From: an uncultured Selenomonadales bacterium
GTDB taxonomy: Bacteria > Bacillota > Negativicutes > Selenomonadales > Selenomonadaceae
Assembly: GCA_937901445.1 (NCBI GenBank)
Contig: CALDHY010000104.1
Span: forward strand, 1-26,253
Length of the DNA stretch: 26,253 nt
Direction of reading: 5' to 3'
Every line of letters starts with the position of its first letter. The first letter of the stretch is position 1. The translations under genes were made by a program, and so were the position numbers. Positions 1 through 8,125 of this stretch are shown one piece after another. The notes under the pieces are model-generated. The model had not been told where the DNA came from. It searched no databases and saw nothing but the letters and a program-made list of their open reading frames with translations.

Positions 1-2
1 AA

Positions 3-53
3 GAATCAGGGGTTAGTAAATTAGTTAGTGTTAGACTAGAAGAAATTAAATAA
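3..53 (+). CDS. 3' tail of an upstream gene (partial)
   Basis: An open frame enters from the left edge and ends at TAA 51-53, giving a C-terminal tail that ends VSVRLEEIK. Only 16 codons are visible, so the product cannot be named. It is followed 31 bp later by a small + strand gene with a good ribosome site, and the base composition of both is clearly more AT-rich than the minus-strand genes that follow. The two may belong to one acquired module. This could also be a chance open frame. Confidence 0.3.
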   Translation, partial: ESGVSKLVSVRLEEIK

Positions 54-84
54 TATTAACAATTTATAGGGGGAATTAGGTTTT

Positions 85-489
85 ATGAATAACAAACATG
101 TAGCAGTTTTATTAAACAAAGTCTTTATAAGAGAAAATTTATATTTATATGTATTTAATCGTGTTGAAGTTGGTAGATATGATGAAGAATACAATGTTTT
201 TTATGATCGAAATGATAATGAATATTATAGTATTAAAGATAAGGGACTAATATATTCAGAAATACCTTATGCATATGGTAGTATAGTGGAAATGGGCGAG
301 TTGAAAAAAATATATTGTCAATCTGAAGATGAACATATTACCATAAATGAAGCTATAAAAATATTTAATTTAGATAAACCGTTTCGCAAATTTATCGCGT
401 CGTACGGCATATGTTCAGCGATTGCCAAGCCGACAATTTCCGCAACTTTGTCAACGTCTGATAAAATTCTTATCACGTCATTTAAATAA
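85..489 (+). CDS. Small unknown protein, 3' end probably chimeric
   Basis: This gene is not recognised. The ATG at 85 follows an AGGGGGAA ribosome site at about 68-75. The 134-residue product is rich in Tyr, Asp, Glu and Asn (for example RYDEEYNVFYDRNDNEYY), with no signal peptide or membrane segment. Roughly the first 95-100 codons are AT-rich and look natural. From about position 380 the frame runs through sequence that is the antisense of the arginase-family gene on the other strand, and the protein becomes low-information (Ser/Thr/Ile-rich). I infer that the original 3' end was lost at a rearrangement junction near 375-385 and that the present stop at 487-489 is accidental. A small partner or immunity-type protein of the gene ending at 53 is possible but not shown. 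Confidence 0.45.
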   Translation: MNNKHVAVLLNKVFIRENLYLYVFNRVEVGRYDEEYNVFYDRNDNEYYSIKDKGLIYSEIPYAYGSIVEMGELKKIYCQSEDEHITINEAIKIFNLDKPFRKFIASYGICSAIAKPTISATLSTSDKILITSFK

Positions 490-1211
490 AGTTCGCCCAT
501 TGCCGCGCCATATTCTTTTTTTGTAGTATGCGGCTTTGCACAAGTATTTGAACGAAAATCTTCTCTGTCCAAAACGTCTAAATCAAAATGCACTGCAATT
601 TTTTCAATTTTATTTTCAGAAATCCATTTCAAAATAATTTCGCTGTCATTTTTTAAATCTTCCGGCGGCGCAATTTTTATTCCCAATTCTTTCGCGGCTC
701 TGTCAATATGCCTCAATTCTTTTTCAATCAAGCCTGCATAAATCACGCGATTTTTTTCTACAGGATTTTTCATTTCTTTAATAAAATCTGATTTTCCGTA
801 AGCAATTAAAGTAGCCAAAATCATTTCGTGATTGTGCGTTGTATCTTCAACGGTGGAAATATCGGGGTGAGCGTCCAACCAAATTATTCCGAAATTTTTT
901 CCATATTTTCCGCTCAAATAATCAAATGGAGCTTGCGAAATTGAACAATCGCCGCCAAGTACAATAATTTTATCCGGCGATTTTATTTTTAAAATATTTT
1001 CAATCTGCCTTATTTGAAAAATTTGCACTGATTTTCCTTCAGTTCCGTTCTCAAGCGGCAATTTTTTTTCAAAATTATCGTCAACAACAATTTTAAAAGT
1101 TTCTGCAGTATTTGAAGGCGGCACGATATGTGACAAAAGTTCTGCACCAAAATAATAATCGGGATTAACTCCGCCTTGCCAAATCGGTGCGATAAGTCGA
1201 ATGGTTTTCAT
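318..1211 (-). CDS. Arginase/agmatinase-family (ureohydrolase) protein
   Basis: The 297-residue product has the ureohydrolase fold signatures in order: GGDCS (86-90), DAHPD (113-117), an HNHEM loop near 127, HFDLDVLD (208-215) and AEHMP (265-269). The metal-binding Asp113, His115, Asp117, Asp210 and Asp212 are present, but the usual His of GGDHS is Cys89. The family hydrolyses guanidino or formimino compounds with a Mn pair; the substrate cannot be told. The ATG at 1211 follows a GAGG ribosome site and lies 6 bp after the stop of the SnoaL-like gene, so the two are co-transcribed. The last 15-18 residues (after about Leu282) are encoded by the AT-rich left-hand segment and look like read-through past a lost natural stop. 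Family call is firm, substrate open. Confidence 0.85.
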   Translation of the reverse strand: MKTIRLIAPIWQGGVNPDYYFGAELLSHIVPPSNTAETFKIVVDDNFEKKLPLENGTEGKSVQIFQIRQIENILKIKSPDKIIVLGGDCSISQAPFDYLSGKYGKNFGIIWLDAHPDISTVEDTTHNHEMILATLIAYGKSDFIKEMKNPVEKNRVIYAGLIEKELRHIDRAAKELGIKIAPPEDLKNDSEIILKWISENKIEKIAVHFDLDVLDREDFRSNTCAKPHTTKKEYGAAMGELYLNDVIRILSDVDKVAEIVGLAIAEHMPYDAINLRNGLSKLNIFIASFMVICSSSD

Positions 1212-1217
1212 AAATTT

Positions 1218-1685
1218 TTACCTCTTCAAATTAAAATCATAACCAATTTGCCGAGCCAAACTCAATTCTTGACACATAAACCAGCCGTCCGTGCATTTTC
1301 CTTCGTCATTGAAATGCAAAACTGAAATTTCTTCCCAATGCACGCGATTATTTGTCGCAGGAGCTCCGGCAAAAGTTCCCGAATGTAACGCCGTCATAAA
1401 ATATTTCATGATAACTGTATTTTCATAAGCGACAACATCAGTAGTTTCTGCAGTTTGTTCAGTCAACGCTGAAGAAAGCGGTTTCCAGCCGGCTTTTAAC
1501 CATTCGACAAAATTTCCTTTTTGCGGAATTGAATCGCCTGTCATTTCATACAAATCTGCAAAACCTGCACGATTTATTTTGGCGTCAGGCGTGAGAAGTT
1601 TTTGCATTAAATCATAATTTTGATTTGGCATCGCATCTTCAAGCAAAAGTTTTGCATTTTTGATATTTTCTTCAATCTTGCTCAT
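1218..1685 (-). CDS. SnoaL-like / NTF2-fold protein
   Basis: This is a 155-residue protein from the ATG at 1685, which sits 7 bases after a GGGAGG ribosome site. A longer frame begins with TTG at 1700 but that codon overlaps the ribosome site and is unlikely. The sequence looks like the SnoaL or DUF4440 class of small alpha+beta barrel proteins: an N-terminal helix (KIEENIKNAKLLLEDA), the segment YDLMQKLLTPDAKINRAGF, and strands WEEISVLHFNDEGKCTDGW near the C-terminus. Such proteins bind small hydrophobic ligands or act as cyclases/isomerases, but no catalytic residue can be assigned here. It heads the pair with the arginase-family gene and has its own promoter-like box upstream. Confidence 0.65.
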   Translation of the reverse strand: MSKIEENIKNAKLLLEDAMPNQNYDLMQKLLTPDAKINRAGFADLYEMTGDSIPQKGNFVEWLKAGWKPLSSALTEQTAETTDVVAYENTVIMKYFMTALHSGTFAGAPATNNRVHWEEISVLHFNDEGKCTDGWFMCQELSLARQIGYDFNLKR

Positions 1686-1711
1686 AAATGTACCTCCCAA
1701 AATTTTTTCAA

Positions 1712-1720
1712 ATTATAGCA
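1712..1720 (-). promoter_or_regulatory. Extended -10 promoter box for the SnoaL-like/arginase pair
   Basis: On the minus strand the sequence reads TGCTATAAT, an extended -10 element with a perfect TATAAT. It lies about 27 bases before the ATG at 1685 and just after the stop of the aldolase gene. No good -35 is seen 17 bases upstream, which is normal for extended -10 promoters. The leader would be very short. Confidence 0.5.
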
Positions 1721-1745
1721 CAAAAAAATCTCTCGCAAAAATTTT

Positions 1746-2537
1746 TTAACTTTCAATCGCTTTTTTAAAAGTGTTCAAAGTATTATCTGCCGCTTGAGTC
1801 AAAAATGCCGTATCCGCGCCGACTGCCAAAAAGCTTACGCCCAAATCCGCAAAATGTTTAGCTTGTTCAGGTGTCAATGCGATTGTTCCGACCGGTTTTC
1901 CAAGATTTTTAATTCTTATAATCATATCGTCCATAGCGTTTGCAACTTCTTCATGGAAAATATTTAAATCGTGTCCCATATCAACCGCCAAATCTATTGG
2001 ACCCAAGAAAATTGCTCCAACGCCCGGAACTTTTACAATTTCATCAAGATTTTTGTAGCCGAGTTTGCTTTCAATTTGCGGAATTATACAAATTTCTTGA
2101 GTTTCGCGTTCAAGATAATCAGCGTGACGCCCAAAACGCCCTGCACGAACCGCACTTGCTCCGAATCCACGATTTCCACGCGGCGGATAACTCGCCCAAT
2201 ACATAATTTTTTCGACTTCTTCAGGATAATCAACTTTCGGAATAATTATATTTTGAATCCCACCGTCCAAAAGTTGTTTAAAAATTCCTGTTCCTGCCTG
2301 CGGAATACGCACAACAGGTGTCATATCATAAGCCGCAATCGCACGCGCAATTTCAAAAATTGATTGAACGCTGTGACTTCCGTGCTCGCCGTCAACAAAA
2401 AGCCAATCATAATTTGAAGTCGCCAAAACTTCCGCAACTTCCGCTGATGCAGTTTCTTGACCAACGCCGTATTGTAAAATTCCCGCGTCAATTCCGTGTT
2501 TAAATTTGTTGTAAAGATAATCTTTTACCATTGCCAT
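1746..2537 (-). CDS. HpcH/HpaI-family aldolase (2-keto-3-deoxy acid type)
   Basis: The 263-residue length and motifs fit class II pyruvate aldolases of the HpcH/HpaI family, which cleave 4-hydroxy-2-oxo acids to pyruvate and an aldehyde. Visible are FVDGEHG (near 47-53), VVRIPQ (near 75), IIIPKVD (near 98), RGNRGFGA (near 121), IIPQIES with the metal-ligand Glu (near 151-157) and FLGPIDLA with the metal-ligand Asp (near 177-184). The ATG at 2537 follows a GAGGCGG site; a second Met two codons on is possible. It lies 20 bp after the disulfide-reductase-like gene and probably shares its transcript. The exact substrate cannot be read from the sequence. Confidence 0.88.
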   Translation of the reverse strand: MAMVKDYLYNKFKHGIDAGILQYGVGQETASAEVAEVLATSNYDWLFVDGEHGSHSVQSIFEIARAIAAYDMTPVVRIPQAGTGIFKQLLDGGIQNIIIPKVDYPEEVEKIMYWASYPPRGNRGFGASAVRAGRFGRHADYLERETQEICIIPQIESKLGYKNLDEIVKVPGVGAIFLGPIDLAVDMGHDLNIFHEEVANAMDDMIIRIKNLGKPVGTIALTPEQAKHFADLGVSFLAVGADTAFLTQAADNTLNTFKKAIES

Positions 2538-2556
2538 AAAATATCCGCCTCTAATT

Positions 2557-3915
2557 TTACATAAGTTTTTGCCCGCTCATCATTGGAATAAGCAACATAA
2601 GAAGTTCGTTAGTTTGATTCGGGAAGGCGAAAATCATTTTGTCAAGTTGTTCGCCGGTAATTTTGCAGTTGATTATAAAAGTTACAAAATTAACCAAATA
2701 CGCCGCCTCACTGCCGTAAAACACCGCGCCGACCAAATAATTTTCCTTGTCGAAAATAAAAGTAAATTCATTTTCCGGCTCGTTTAAGGCGTCGAAAAGC
2801 AACATTTTCCCGAAGGGGGCAACTTCAACGCGGTATTTGTCTGATTCTTTTTCGGCAACTTCAAGCGAAATTCCTACCTGCGCGATTCTCGGCAAAGTAA
2901 AAACTAAATTTGGAATTGCCGGATAGCAAATTGGATCTTTTTTGCCCAAAATATGTTCGGCAATGTAATTCGATTCAAAAGTTGCAGTTGGTGTAAGGCG
3001 CGGAATTTTTTTATCTACACAATCGCCACTTGCATAAATATTCGGAACTTTCGTTTGCATACATTCATTAACTTTAATTCCGCGTGCAGAAAATTCTATT
3101 CCAACGTCTTCAAGTCCCAAGCCGTCAACATTCGCTTGACGCCCCGTCGCCTCAAAAACATAATCGCACTCAAGCACTGCGCCGCCTTTTAATGTAACTT
3201 TGAAAGTTTCGCCGACCTTTTCAATTTTTACGGCAGATTCATTAAAGCAGAATTTAACGCCGTCATCAGAAAGTTTTTTAACTACGCGGTCAACATATTT
3301 TTTGGGATAAGCTCCAAGCGGTCTGTCGTTGTACTGAATTACAAAAACTTCATCGCACATTTTCGCCGCCATTGAGGCAAATTCCATTGAAATAACGCCC
3401 GCGCCAATAAGCACGATTCTTTTTGGAAAATCTTCAAGGTCTAAAAATTGTCTGCTGTCATGAACATATTCATTGCCGGGAATTTCTTGATGTTTTGCGC
3501 GTTCGCCCGTGCCAATTACAATATATTCGGCAGTAATTTTTTTGTCGCCGGCTTGTACGGTGTGTGCGTCAACAATTTTGCCACGCGCTTTAAAATAATC
3601 CATTCCTAAGCCTTCAAAAATTTTTTCAAGCCCAATAGGATAATCTTTCAAAACTTCGCGCTTGTAATTCATTAAAGCCTTCCAATCAACTTTAGGAACA
3701 GTATCGACGCAAAGATTTTTGTAGCGTTCAATTCCGTCAATCAATTCAAAAGGTGAATCCAACAAAATTTTTGCATTGCAGCCGTAATTTGTACAAGTGC
3801 CGCCGGTTAAATCGCCGTCAACGAACGCAACTTTTTTACCTGCCGCTTGCAAAATTCTGCCGCCGTGCCAACAAGCGTGACCACTGCCAAGATAAACCAC
3901 GTCATAATCAAACAT
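2557..3915 (-). CDS. FAD-dependent pyridine nucleotide-disulfide oxidoreductase
   Basis: This 452-residue flavoprotein matches the dihydrolipoamide dehydrogenase/mercuric reductase/glutathione reductase family. It has an N-terminal dinucleotide motif ([12 protein letters not shown], 8-19), the redox-active Cys pair in [12 protein letters not shown] (Cys41 and Cys46), an NAD-binding motif [12 protein letters not shown] near 170-180, the second FAD signature YASGDC near 300, and a C-terminal dimerisation domain. The usual C-terminal HPTxxE active-site motif is replaced by FPNQTNE near 431-437, so the catalytic base His is missing. It is therefore probably not a standard lipoamide dehydrogenase, and there are no 2-oxoacid dehydrogenase genes nearby. 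The ATG at 3915 follows GGAGGAA. It leads a probable transcript with the aldolase. Confidence 0.85.
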   Translation of the reverse strand: MFDYDVVYLGSGHACWHGGRILQAAGKKVAFVDGDLTGGTCTNYGCNAKILLDSPFELIDGIERYKNLCVDTVPKVDWKALMNYKREVLKDYPIGLEKIFEGLGMDYFKARGKIVDAHTVQAGDKKITAEYIVIGTGERAKHQEIPGNEYVHDSRQFLDLEDFPKRIVLIGAGVISMEFASMAAKMCDEVFVIQYNDRPLGAYPKKYVDRVVKKLSDDGVKFCFNESAVKIEKVGETFKVTLKGGAVLECDYVFEATGRQANVDGLGLEDVGIEFSARGIKVNECMQTKVPNIYASGDCVDKKIPRLTPTATFESNYIAEHILGKKDPICYPAIPNLVFTLPRIAQVGISLEVAEKESDKYRVEVAPFGKMLLFDALNEPENEFTFIFDKENYLVGAVFYGSEAAYLVNFVTFIINCKITGEQLDKMIFAFPNQTNELLMLLIPMMSGQKLM

Positions 3916-3970
3916 AAAAATATTTCCTCCAATTAAATAATTTGTCTAAAAGTACAATAAAAAAAAGCGC

Positions 3971-3985
3971 GTTGCAATTAACAAC
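3971..3985. promoter_or_regulatory. Candidate operator (imperfect palindrome)
   Basis: GTTGCAATTAACAAC is an imperfect 15-base palindrome with GTTG/CAAC arms. It lies between the end of the TetR-family gene and the start of the disulfide-reductase-like gene, about 60 bases before that start and overlapping a possible -35 region (TTGCAA on the minus strand). The placement suits a repressor site for the neighbouring TetR protein, but this is inference from position and symmetry only. Confidence 0.28.
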
Positions 3986-4017
3986 ACACAAATTTTTATA
4001 AACTAAGTTCACAAATT

Positions 4018-4575
4018 TTAATTTTTGTAAAAATATTTTTTGAGCGGCTCCGGCAACGCCTTTTCAATCAGCGTTACAAATTCTTCGTCGGGAATTGGCG
4101 CGGGATTTATCAGCATTTCACAAAATGTACAAACTGTGCCGTAACAGTAAACTTTTATTAAAATTTCCAATTCTTGAGGCAGAATATCTAAATTTTGACT
4201 GCGTTTTATATAATCTGACAAAATTTTCACGTTGAAGCGCGCCACGTAATTTATAAAAGAATCCTGCCCGCTCGTATGTGCAATTAAATTTTTCAGAAAT
4301 TCCTTGTTGTCCAAAAAATAATTAAGCCCTTCGGTCAGTGTGTCCTTCCACGTGTAATTTTTGCCGTCAATCTTACTGAAAATTTTTTCCATTGCCGTCG
4401 AATAAATCCACGCTATTAAATCATACTTATCCTGAAAATGATTGTAAAAAGTTTTTGAAGTGACGCCGCAATTTGCAGAAATTTCTTTGATTGTAATTTT
4501 GTCAATCGGCTTGCTTGCAGATAATTCTTTCAGCGATTCGGCAAGTATTTCTTTTGTAGTTTGTCGAATAATCAT
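4018..4575 (-). CDS. TetR/AcrR-family transcriptional regulator
   Basis: The product is 185 residues from the ATG at 4575, one base after the TAA of the cyclase gene (TAAAATG), which suggests translational coupling. A longer frame starts with TTG at 4593 inside the upstream gene and is less likely. An N-terminal helix-turn-helix is clear: KITIKEISANCGVTSKTFYN followed by HFQDKYDLIAW, the TetR recognition-helix pattern. The C-terminal ligand domain resembles the group of DhaS-like TetR regulators but the ligand is unknown. It likely controls the flanking metabolic genes. The upstream cyclase gene shares its transcript and the oxidoreductase-aldolase genes lie just downstream. Confidence 0.88.
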   Translation of the reverse strand: MIIRQTTKEILAESLKELSASKPIDKITIKEISANCGVTSKTFYNHFQDKYDLIAWIYSTAMEKIFSKIDGKNYTWKDTLTEGLNYFLDNKEFLKNLIAHTSGQDSFINYVARFNVKILSDYIKRSQNLDILPQELEILIKVYCYGTVCTFCEMLINPAPIPDEEFVTLIEKALPEPLKKYFYKN

Positions 4576-4576
4576 T

Positions 4577-5152
4577 TTAATTAATTTCGGCAACTACTCG
4601 CGCAGGCAAGCCGCTGAAACCTTTCACATTTACCGGGTAAACGTGAATTATTAAATTTCCTTGCACGTTTAAAAGTTTGCCCAAGTTTACAAGATTTTCA
4701 ACTACGAAAACATTTTTTTGAGCGCAAAAATTATCTGCCTTGTTATGTTCGTCCCCGTGACGCAAGCCGCGCATATCAACGCCTATCATATGAATTTTTT
4801 TAGCTGTCAATGCCTCAATAACTTCCCACGAAATTTGCGGGAATTTTTCATTATAATCCGGCGTGCCATAATCGTATTTCTCACTGACGCCCGTCCGCAG
4901 TAAAACAAAATCGCCTGCTTGAATTTTTTCAAAGTCAATTTGTTCAATCGTAACTTCGCCAATTCCCGCGCTGCTAACGTCAAAAATTACGCCGCGACTT
5001 TCGGTATAGTCCAGCGAAAAAGTTTTGCCCATAACGTCAAAATGTGTTCCCAAATGACCGGTTGACATTAAAATTTTATCTTTGTCGTTGAATTGTTTTA
5101 TCCAATTTTCAATCTTGCCGCGTGTCAATTCGTAAGTTAAATCGACTTTCAT
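4577..5152 (-). CDS. Cyclase-family (kynurenine formamidase-like) hydrolase
   Basis: The 191-residue protein carries the cyclase-family metal motif HxGTHxD as His33, Gly35, Thr36, His37 and Asp39, near the N-terminus as expected. Family members are metal-dependent amide or ester hydrolases such as kynurenine formamidase. Other family features are LLRTG near 105, a GVDMRGLRHGDEH segment near 140 and a hydrophobic ENLVNLGKL stretch. The length is slightly under the usual 200-220 residues. The ATG at 5152 follows a near-perfect GAGGAGG site. It is the first gene of the tail cyclase-TetR and lies 30 bp after the Fic gene. No tryptophan-pathway genes are nearby, so the substrate is open. Confidence 0.83.
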   Translation of the reverse strand: MKVDLTYELTRGKIENWIKQFNDKDKILMSTGHLGTHFDVMGKTFSLDYTESRGVIFDVSSAGIGEVTIEQIDFEKIQAGDFVLLRTGVSEKYDYGTPDYNEKFPQISWEVIEALTAKKIHMIGVDMRGLRHGDEHNKADNFCAQKNVFVVENLVNLGKLLNVQGNLIIHVYPVNVKGFSGLPARVVAEIN

Positions 5153-5182
5153 TTTTAATCCTCCTCAAACGTTTTTTTGTTG

Positions 5183-5788
5183 TCATAATTCTTCACTGCG
5201 ATAAGCAAAATAATTTTCATAAAAATAGCTGGCGTCAAGCCCTTTCATAAAAATTTCCCTGTCGTCAATTTTATCTGTCAACGCGGCGGCAAGAATTTTT
5301 TTTATTTCAGCGTCATTAATCGGACTGCGCTCCATTGCTTGCAGATAATTATTTTTGTCAACTTTGCTCCAGTCAATAACTTTTTGCAATTCAACTTTCA
5401 AAATATGATCCAGCCAAAGTCTCGTACTGCGCCCGTTGCCTTCACGAAAAGGATGAGCCACATTCATTTCAACGTACTTTTCCAAAATCTCATTAAAATT
5501 TGACTGCGGCATTTTCTCGACGCTTGCAACCGCTTCACCAAGATAAAGCGCGGAGGCAAACCGAAAATTTCCCTTGCTTATATTTTCGTTGCGCAATTTC
5601 CCTGCAAAATAATAAATATCCTCAAATAATTTTTTGTGAATTTTTGCAAGTGTATCGAAAGTTCCCGCTTTTTGCCTTTTGAAAAAATCACCGCTCCAAA
5701 GTTCAATGGCTTTTTGCTTGCTGATTTTTTCTTCGAGCCGCGCCAATTCTACTTGATTTTCTATGTTGAATTTATTTTTTAGCGTCAT
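5183..5788 (-). CDS. Fic-domain protein AMPylase, class III (self-inhibited)
   Basis: The 201-residue product is a Fic (filamentation induced by cAMP) enzyme, which usually transfers AMP from ATP to a hydroxyl on a target protein. The catalytic motif HPFREGNGRSTR is complete at 112-123, with His112, Glu116, Gly117-Asn118-Gly119-Arg120 and Arg123. At the C-terminus SYFYEN (Ser187, Glu191, Asn192) fits the inhibitory helix pattern (S/T)xxxE(G/N). A C-terminal inhibitory helix is the mark of class III Fic proteins such as Neisseria NmFic, so no separate antitoxin is needed. None is seen next to it. Its ATG overlaps the stop of the MATE gene (TAATG), so the two are coupled. The target is unknown. 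Confidence 0.92.
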   Translation of the reverse strand: MTLKNKFNIENQVELARLEEKISKQKAIELWSGDFFKRQKAGTFDTLAKIHKKLFEDIYYFAGKLRNENISKGNFRFASALYLGEAVASVEKMPQSNFNEILEKYVEMNVAHPFREGNGRSTRLWLDHILKVELQKVIDWSKVDKNNYLQAMERSPINDAEIKKILAAALTDKIDDREIFMKGLDASYFYENYFAYRSEEL

Positions 5789-7155
5789 TAATCCTCCGTG
5801 TACAAACGTTTTAATTTATTGCGAGTTATCCAAAATGCAACGGCTAAAGGAATTGCCGCGCCCAGCCACGCCATTGGAGCCGCCAAACACGCACCCAAAA
5901 ATCCCCAGTACTCAACCAAAACTACCGCCGCAACTATTCTCATTACCAATTCAACCGCACCGGCGAAAGTTGGAACTAATGCTTGTCCGAGTCCCTGCAA
6001 CGTAAATCTGAAAATGAAAAGCAACGCCAACGCCCAGTAACTTAAGCCGTTGACTGTCAAAAATAATTGCCCGTATTCAACAATTTGATCTTGCCCTTCA
6101 CCGACAAAAAGCTTGATAATTTCCGAGCCGAAAAAGATATTGAACACCGCAACCGCCAAACTGAATGAACAACTCATCCAAACAGTTTTTTTGACGCCGT
6201 CATTAATTCTTTCAAATTTTTGTGCGCCGAAATTTTGCGCCGTGTAAGCCGCTATCGCCACGCCAAATGACATCATAGGCATTACGGCGATTGAGTCAAC
6301 CCTTTGTGCCGCCGCGTACGAGGCAACCGCCACAGGTCCCAAGCCGTTCAATGCAATTTGTAAAGCTACCGCGCCTATCGCTATTATCGACGATTGAAAA
6401 CCCATTGGCAAACCGATTTTTAAATGTTGCCAAATAATTTTTTTGTCAAAGTGCCAATCTTCCTTTTGTACGTGCAGGAGCGGAATTTTTTTCTTTATGT
6501 AAATCGCGCAGATTATATTTCCAAGAATCAGTGAAACAATCGTAGCCTTAGCCGCGCCGGGTATTCCCAAATCAAGTAAAATTATCGCCACAGGTTCAAG
6601 CGCAATGTTTATGCAAAGTGTAGTTGCTTGAATGATTGTCGGGGCACGGCTGTCTCCAAGCGCACGAATTAGATTTGACTGCATCTGAAGTAAAACAAAG
6701 CCGCCGACGCCGCCATAAATTATTACAATGAAACTGTACGCATTGTCCAAAATTTCCGGCGGTGTATCCATAAATATCAAAAGTTCCCGACAATAAGCCA
6801 CGCCGATTATCGCCAAAATTATTGACATTATCACGGATAAAACCGTACAAATTACGACGCTGTATCTTATTCCTGCGTAATTTTTTGCGCCGAAACATTG
6901 ACCGGTATAAATTGAAAAGCCGCTCGTTGCGCCCATTACAAAGCCCAACATTAAAAACATTAAACTGCCTGTACAACCGACAGCCGCCAACGCCTCAACG
7001 CCCAAAAATCTACCAACAATCAGTGTATCGACAAAGCCGAAAAGTTGTTGAAAAACATTGCCCGCCAATAACGGCAACGTAAAATAAAAAATCAGTTTGG
7101 CAGGCTCGCCTTCAGTTAAATCTTTTACGGCACTGCTTTTTTTATCTTCTTCCAT
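5788..7155 (-). CDS. MATE-family efflux transporter
   Basis: The 455-residue membrane protein has about 12 hydrophobic segments arranged as two similar halves. It opens with the family's typical TEGEPAKLIFYFTLPLL and contains FGFVDTLIVGRFLG in the first half, and a matching PMGFQSSIIAIGAVALQIA stretch in the second. MATE proteins export drugs or organic cations by Na+ or H+ antiport. It follows the PduO-type gene by 6 bp and overlaps the Fic start by one base, so it lies in the middle of an operon. The substrate is unknown. A second MATE protein at 14498 is only distantly similar. Confidence 0.93.
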   Translation of the reverse strand: MEEDKKSSAVKDLTEGEPAKLIFYFTLPLLAGNVFQQLFGFVDTLIVGRFLGVEALAAVGCTGSLMFLMLGFVMGATSGFSIYTGQCFGAKNYAGIRYSVVICTVLSVIMSIILAIIGVAYCRELLIFMDTPPEILDNAYSFIVIIYGGVGGFVLLQMQSNLIRALGDSRAPTIIQATTLCINIALEPVAIILLDLGIPGAAKATIVSLILGNIICAIYIKKKIPLLHVQKEDWHFDKKIIWQHLKIGLPMGFQSSIIAIGAVALQIALNGLGPVAVASYAAAQRVDSIAVMPMMSFGVAIAAYTAQNFGAQKFERINDGVKKTVWMSCSFSLAVAVFNIFFGSEIIKLFVGEGQDQIVEYGQLFLTVNGLSYWALALLFIFRFTLQGLGQALVPTFAGAVELVMRIVAAVVLVEYWGFLGACLAAPMAWLGAAIPLAVAFWITRNKLKRLYTED

Positions 7156-7161
7156 TGGAAT

Positions 7162-7686
7162 TTAAACCAACACTGCCGCTTTTTTTGCGGTAAAATGTTC
7201 TTCAACGCGCATCAACATAAAACAATAATCTGACAGGCGATTTAAAAATAAGCCGTCGACTTCGTGAACTGCTTCAAGTCTTGCAAGGTTGTAAAAATTT
7301 CTTTCTGCGCGACGAATTATGGTACGTGCCAAATCCAACATTGCGCCCGCCTTTGTATCGCCGGGAATTATAAAATTTTTCAGCGGCGGTAAATTTTTAT
7401 CCATTTCGTCCATTTCGTCTTCAAGTTGTTTAACGTCAGATTCTGTAATTTTGGCGGGGCGGTTTAAGCTTGCAAGATCCGCCATTAAGCGCGGCAAAAT
7501 TTTTTGTAAGTCATAAATTTTTTGTTTAACGGCGGGAATTTCGGAAAAAGCGCGCGCCATTCCAAGTGCGGAGTTAGCCTCATCAACCACGCCGTAAGTT
7601 CCAACGCGGGGAGTGTCTTTGTTGATTCTTTCGCCGGTAAAAAGTGAAGTTTCGCCGCTGTCTCCTGTTTTAGTATAAATTTTCAT
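7162..7686 (-). CDS. pduO: Cob(I)alamin adenosyltransferase, PduO type
   Basis: The 174-residue protein makes adenosylcobalamin from cob(I)alamin and ATP. The ATP-binding N-terminus MKIYTKTGDSGETSLFTGER is diagnostic for the PduO family, followed by RVGTYGVVDEANSALGMAR (near 27-45) and the conserved helix LARTIIRRAER (near 124-134) and LNRLSDYCFMLMR near the C-terminus. Length is typical for the single-domain form. It lies 3 bp after ndk and 6 bp before the MATE gene. It is not surrounded by propanediol or cobalamin synthesis genes, so it probably serves general B12 salvage. A cobO symbol is sometimes used but CobA/CobO proteins are a different fold. Confidence 0.93.
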   Translation of the reverse strand: MKIYTKTGDSGETSLFTGERINKDTPRVGTYGVVDEANSALGMARAFSEIPAVKQKIYDLQKILPRLMADLASLNRPAKITESDVKQLEDEMDEMDKNLPPLKNFIIPGDTKAGAMLDLARTIIRRAERNFYNLARLEAVHEVDGLFLNRLSDYCFMLMRVEEHFTAKKAAVLV

Positions 7687-7689
7687 AGT

Positions 7690-8109
7690 TTACGCTCCAA
7701 ACTGTTCAATTTCACTGAAAAAGATTTTAATTTCACGGGCGGCACTTTCGGGGCTGTCTGAAGCGTGCACGGCGTTTTTGGTTACACTTTCAGCATAAAG
7801 TTTTCTGATTGTACCTTCAGCAGCCTTTGCGGGATTGGTTGCGCCGTTAATTTCACGAACTTTTGAAATTGCGTTATCGCCGCCGAGTATCAACGCCATT
7901 AAAGGCGCGCTTGTCATAAATTCTACAAGGTCGGGGTAAAAAGGTTTTTCGACGTGTTCGGCGTAGTGAATTGCCGCAATTTTTTTATCCATTTGCATAA
8001 CTTTTGCCGCCACGATTTTTAAGCCTTCGTCTTCATAGCGTTTTAAAATATCGCCCGTGTGATTTTTGCCGAATGCATCCGGCTTGATGAGTACCAAAGT
8101 TTTTTCCAT
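7690..8109 (-). CDS. ndk: Nucleoside diphosphate kinase
   Basis: This 139-residue cytosolic enzyme balances nucleoside triphosphate pools by phosphate transfer through a phospho-histidine. It begins with [12 protein letters not shown] (Lys9 in the active site) and carries the catalytic His115 in [12 protein letters not shown], with the usual [13 protein letters not shown] segment before it. Length and motifs are standard. The ATG at 8109 follows an AGGTTTT-type site (CCTCC on the + strand at 8117-8121). Upstream lies the octamer inverted element at 8126-8201, which fills the space between this gene and the small secreted protein gene. Confidence 0.96.
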   Translation of the reverse strand: MEKTLVLIKPDAFGKNHTGDILKRYEDEGLKIVAAKVMQMDKKIAAIHYAEHVEKPFYPDLVEFMTSAPLMALILGGDNAISKVREINGATNPAKAAEGTIRKLYAESVTKNAVHASDSPESAAREIKIFFSEIEQFGA

Positions 8110-8125
8110 TTTAAAACCTCCAATT

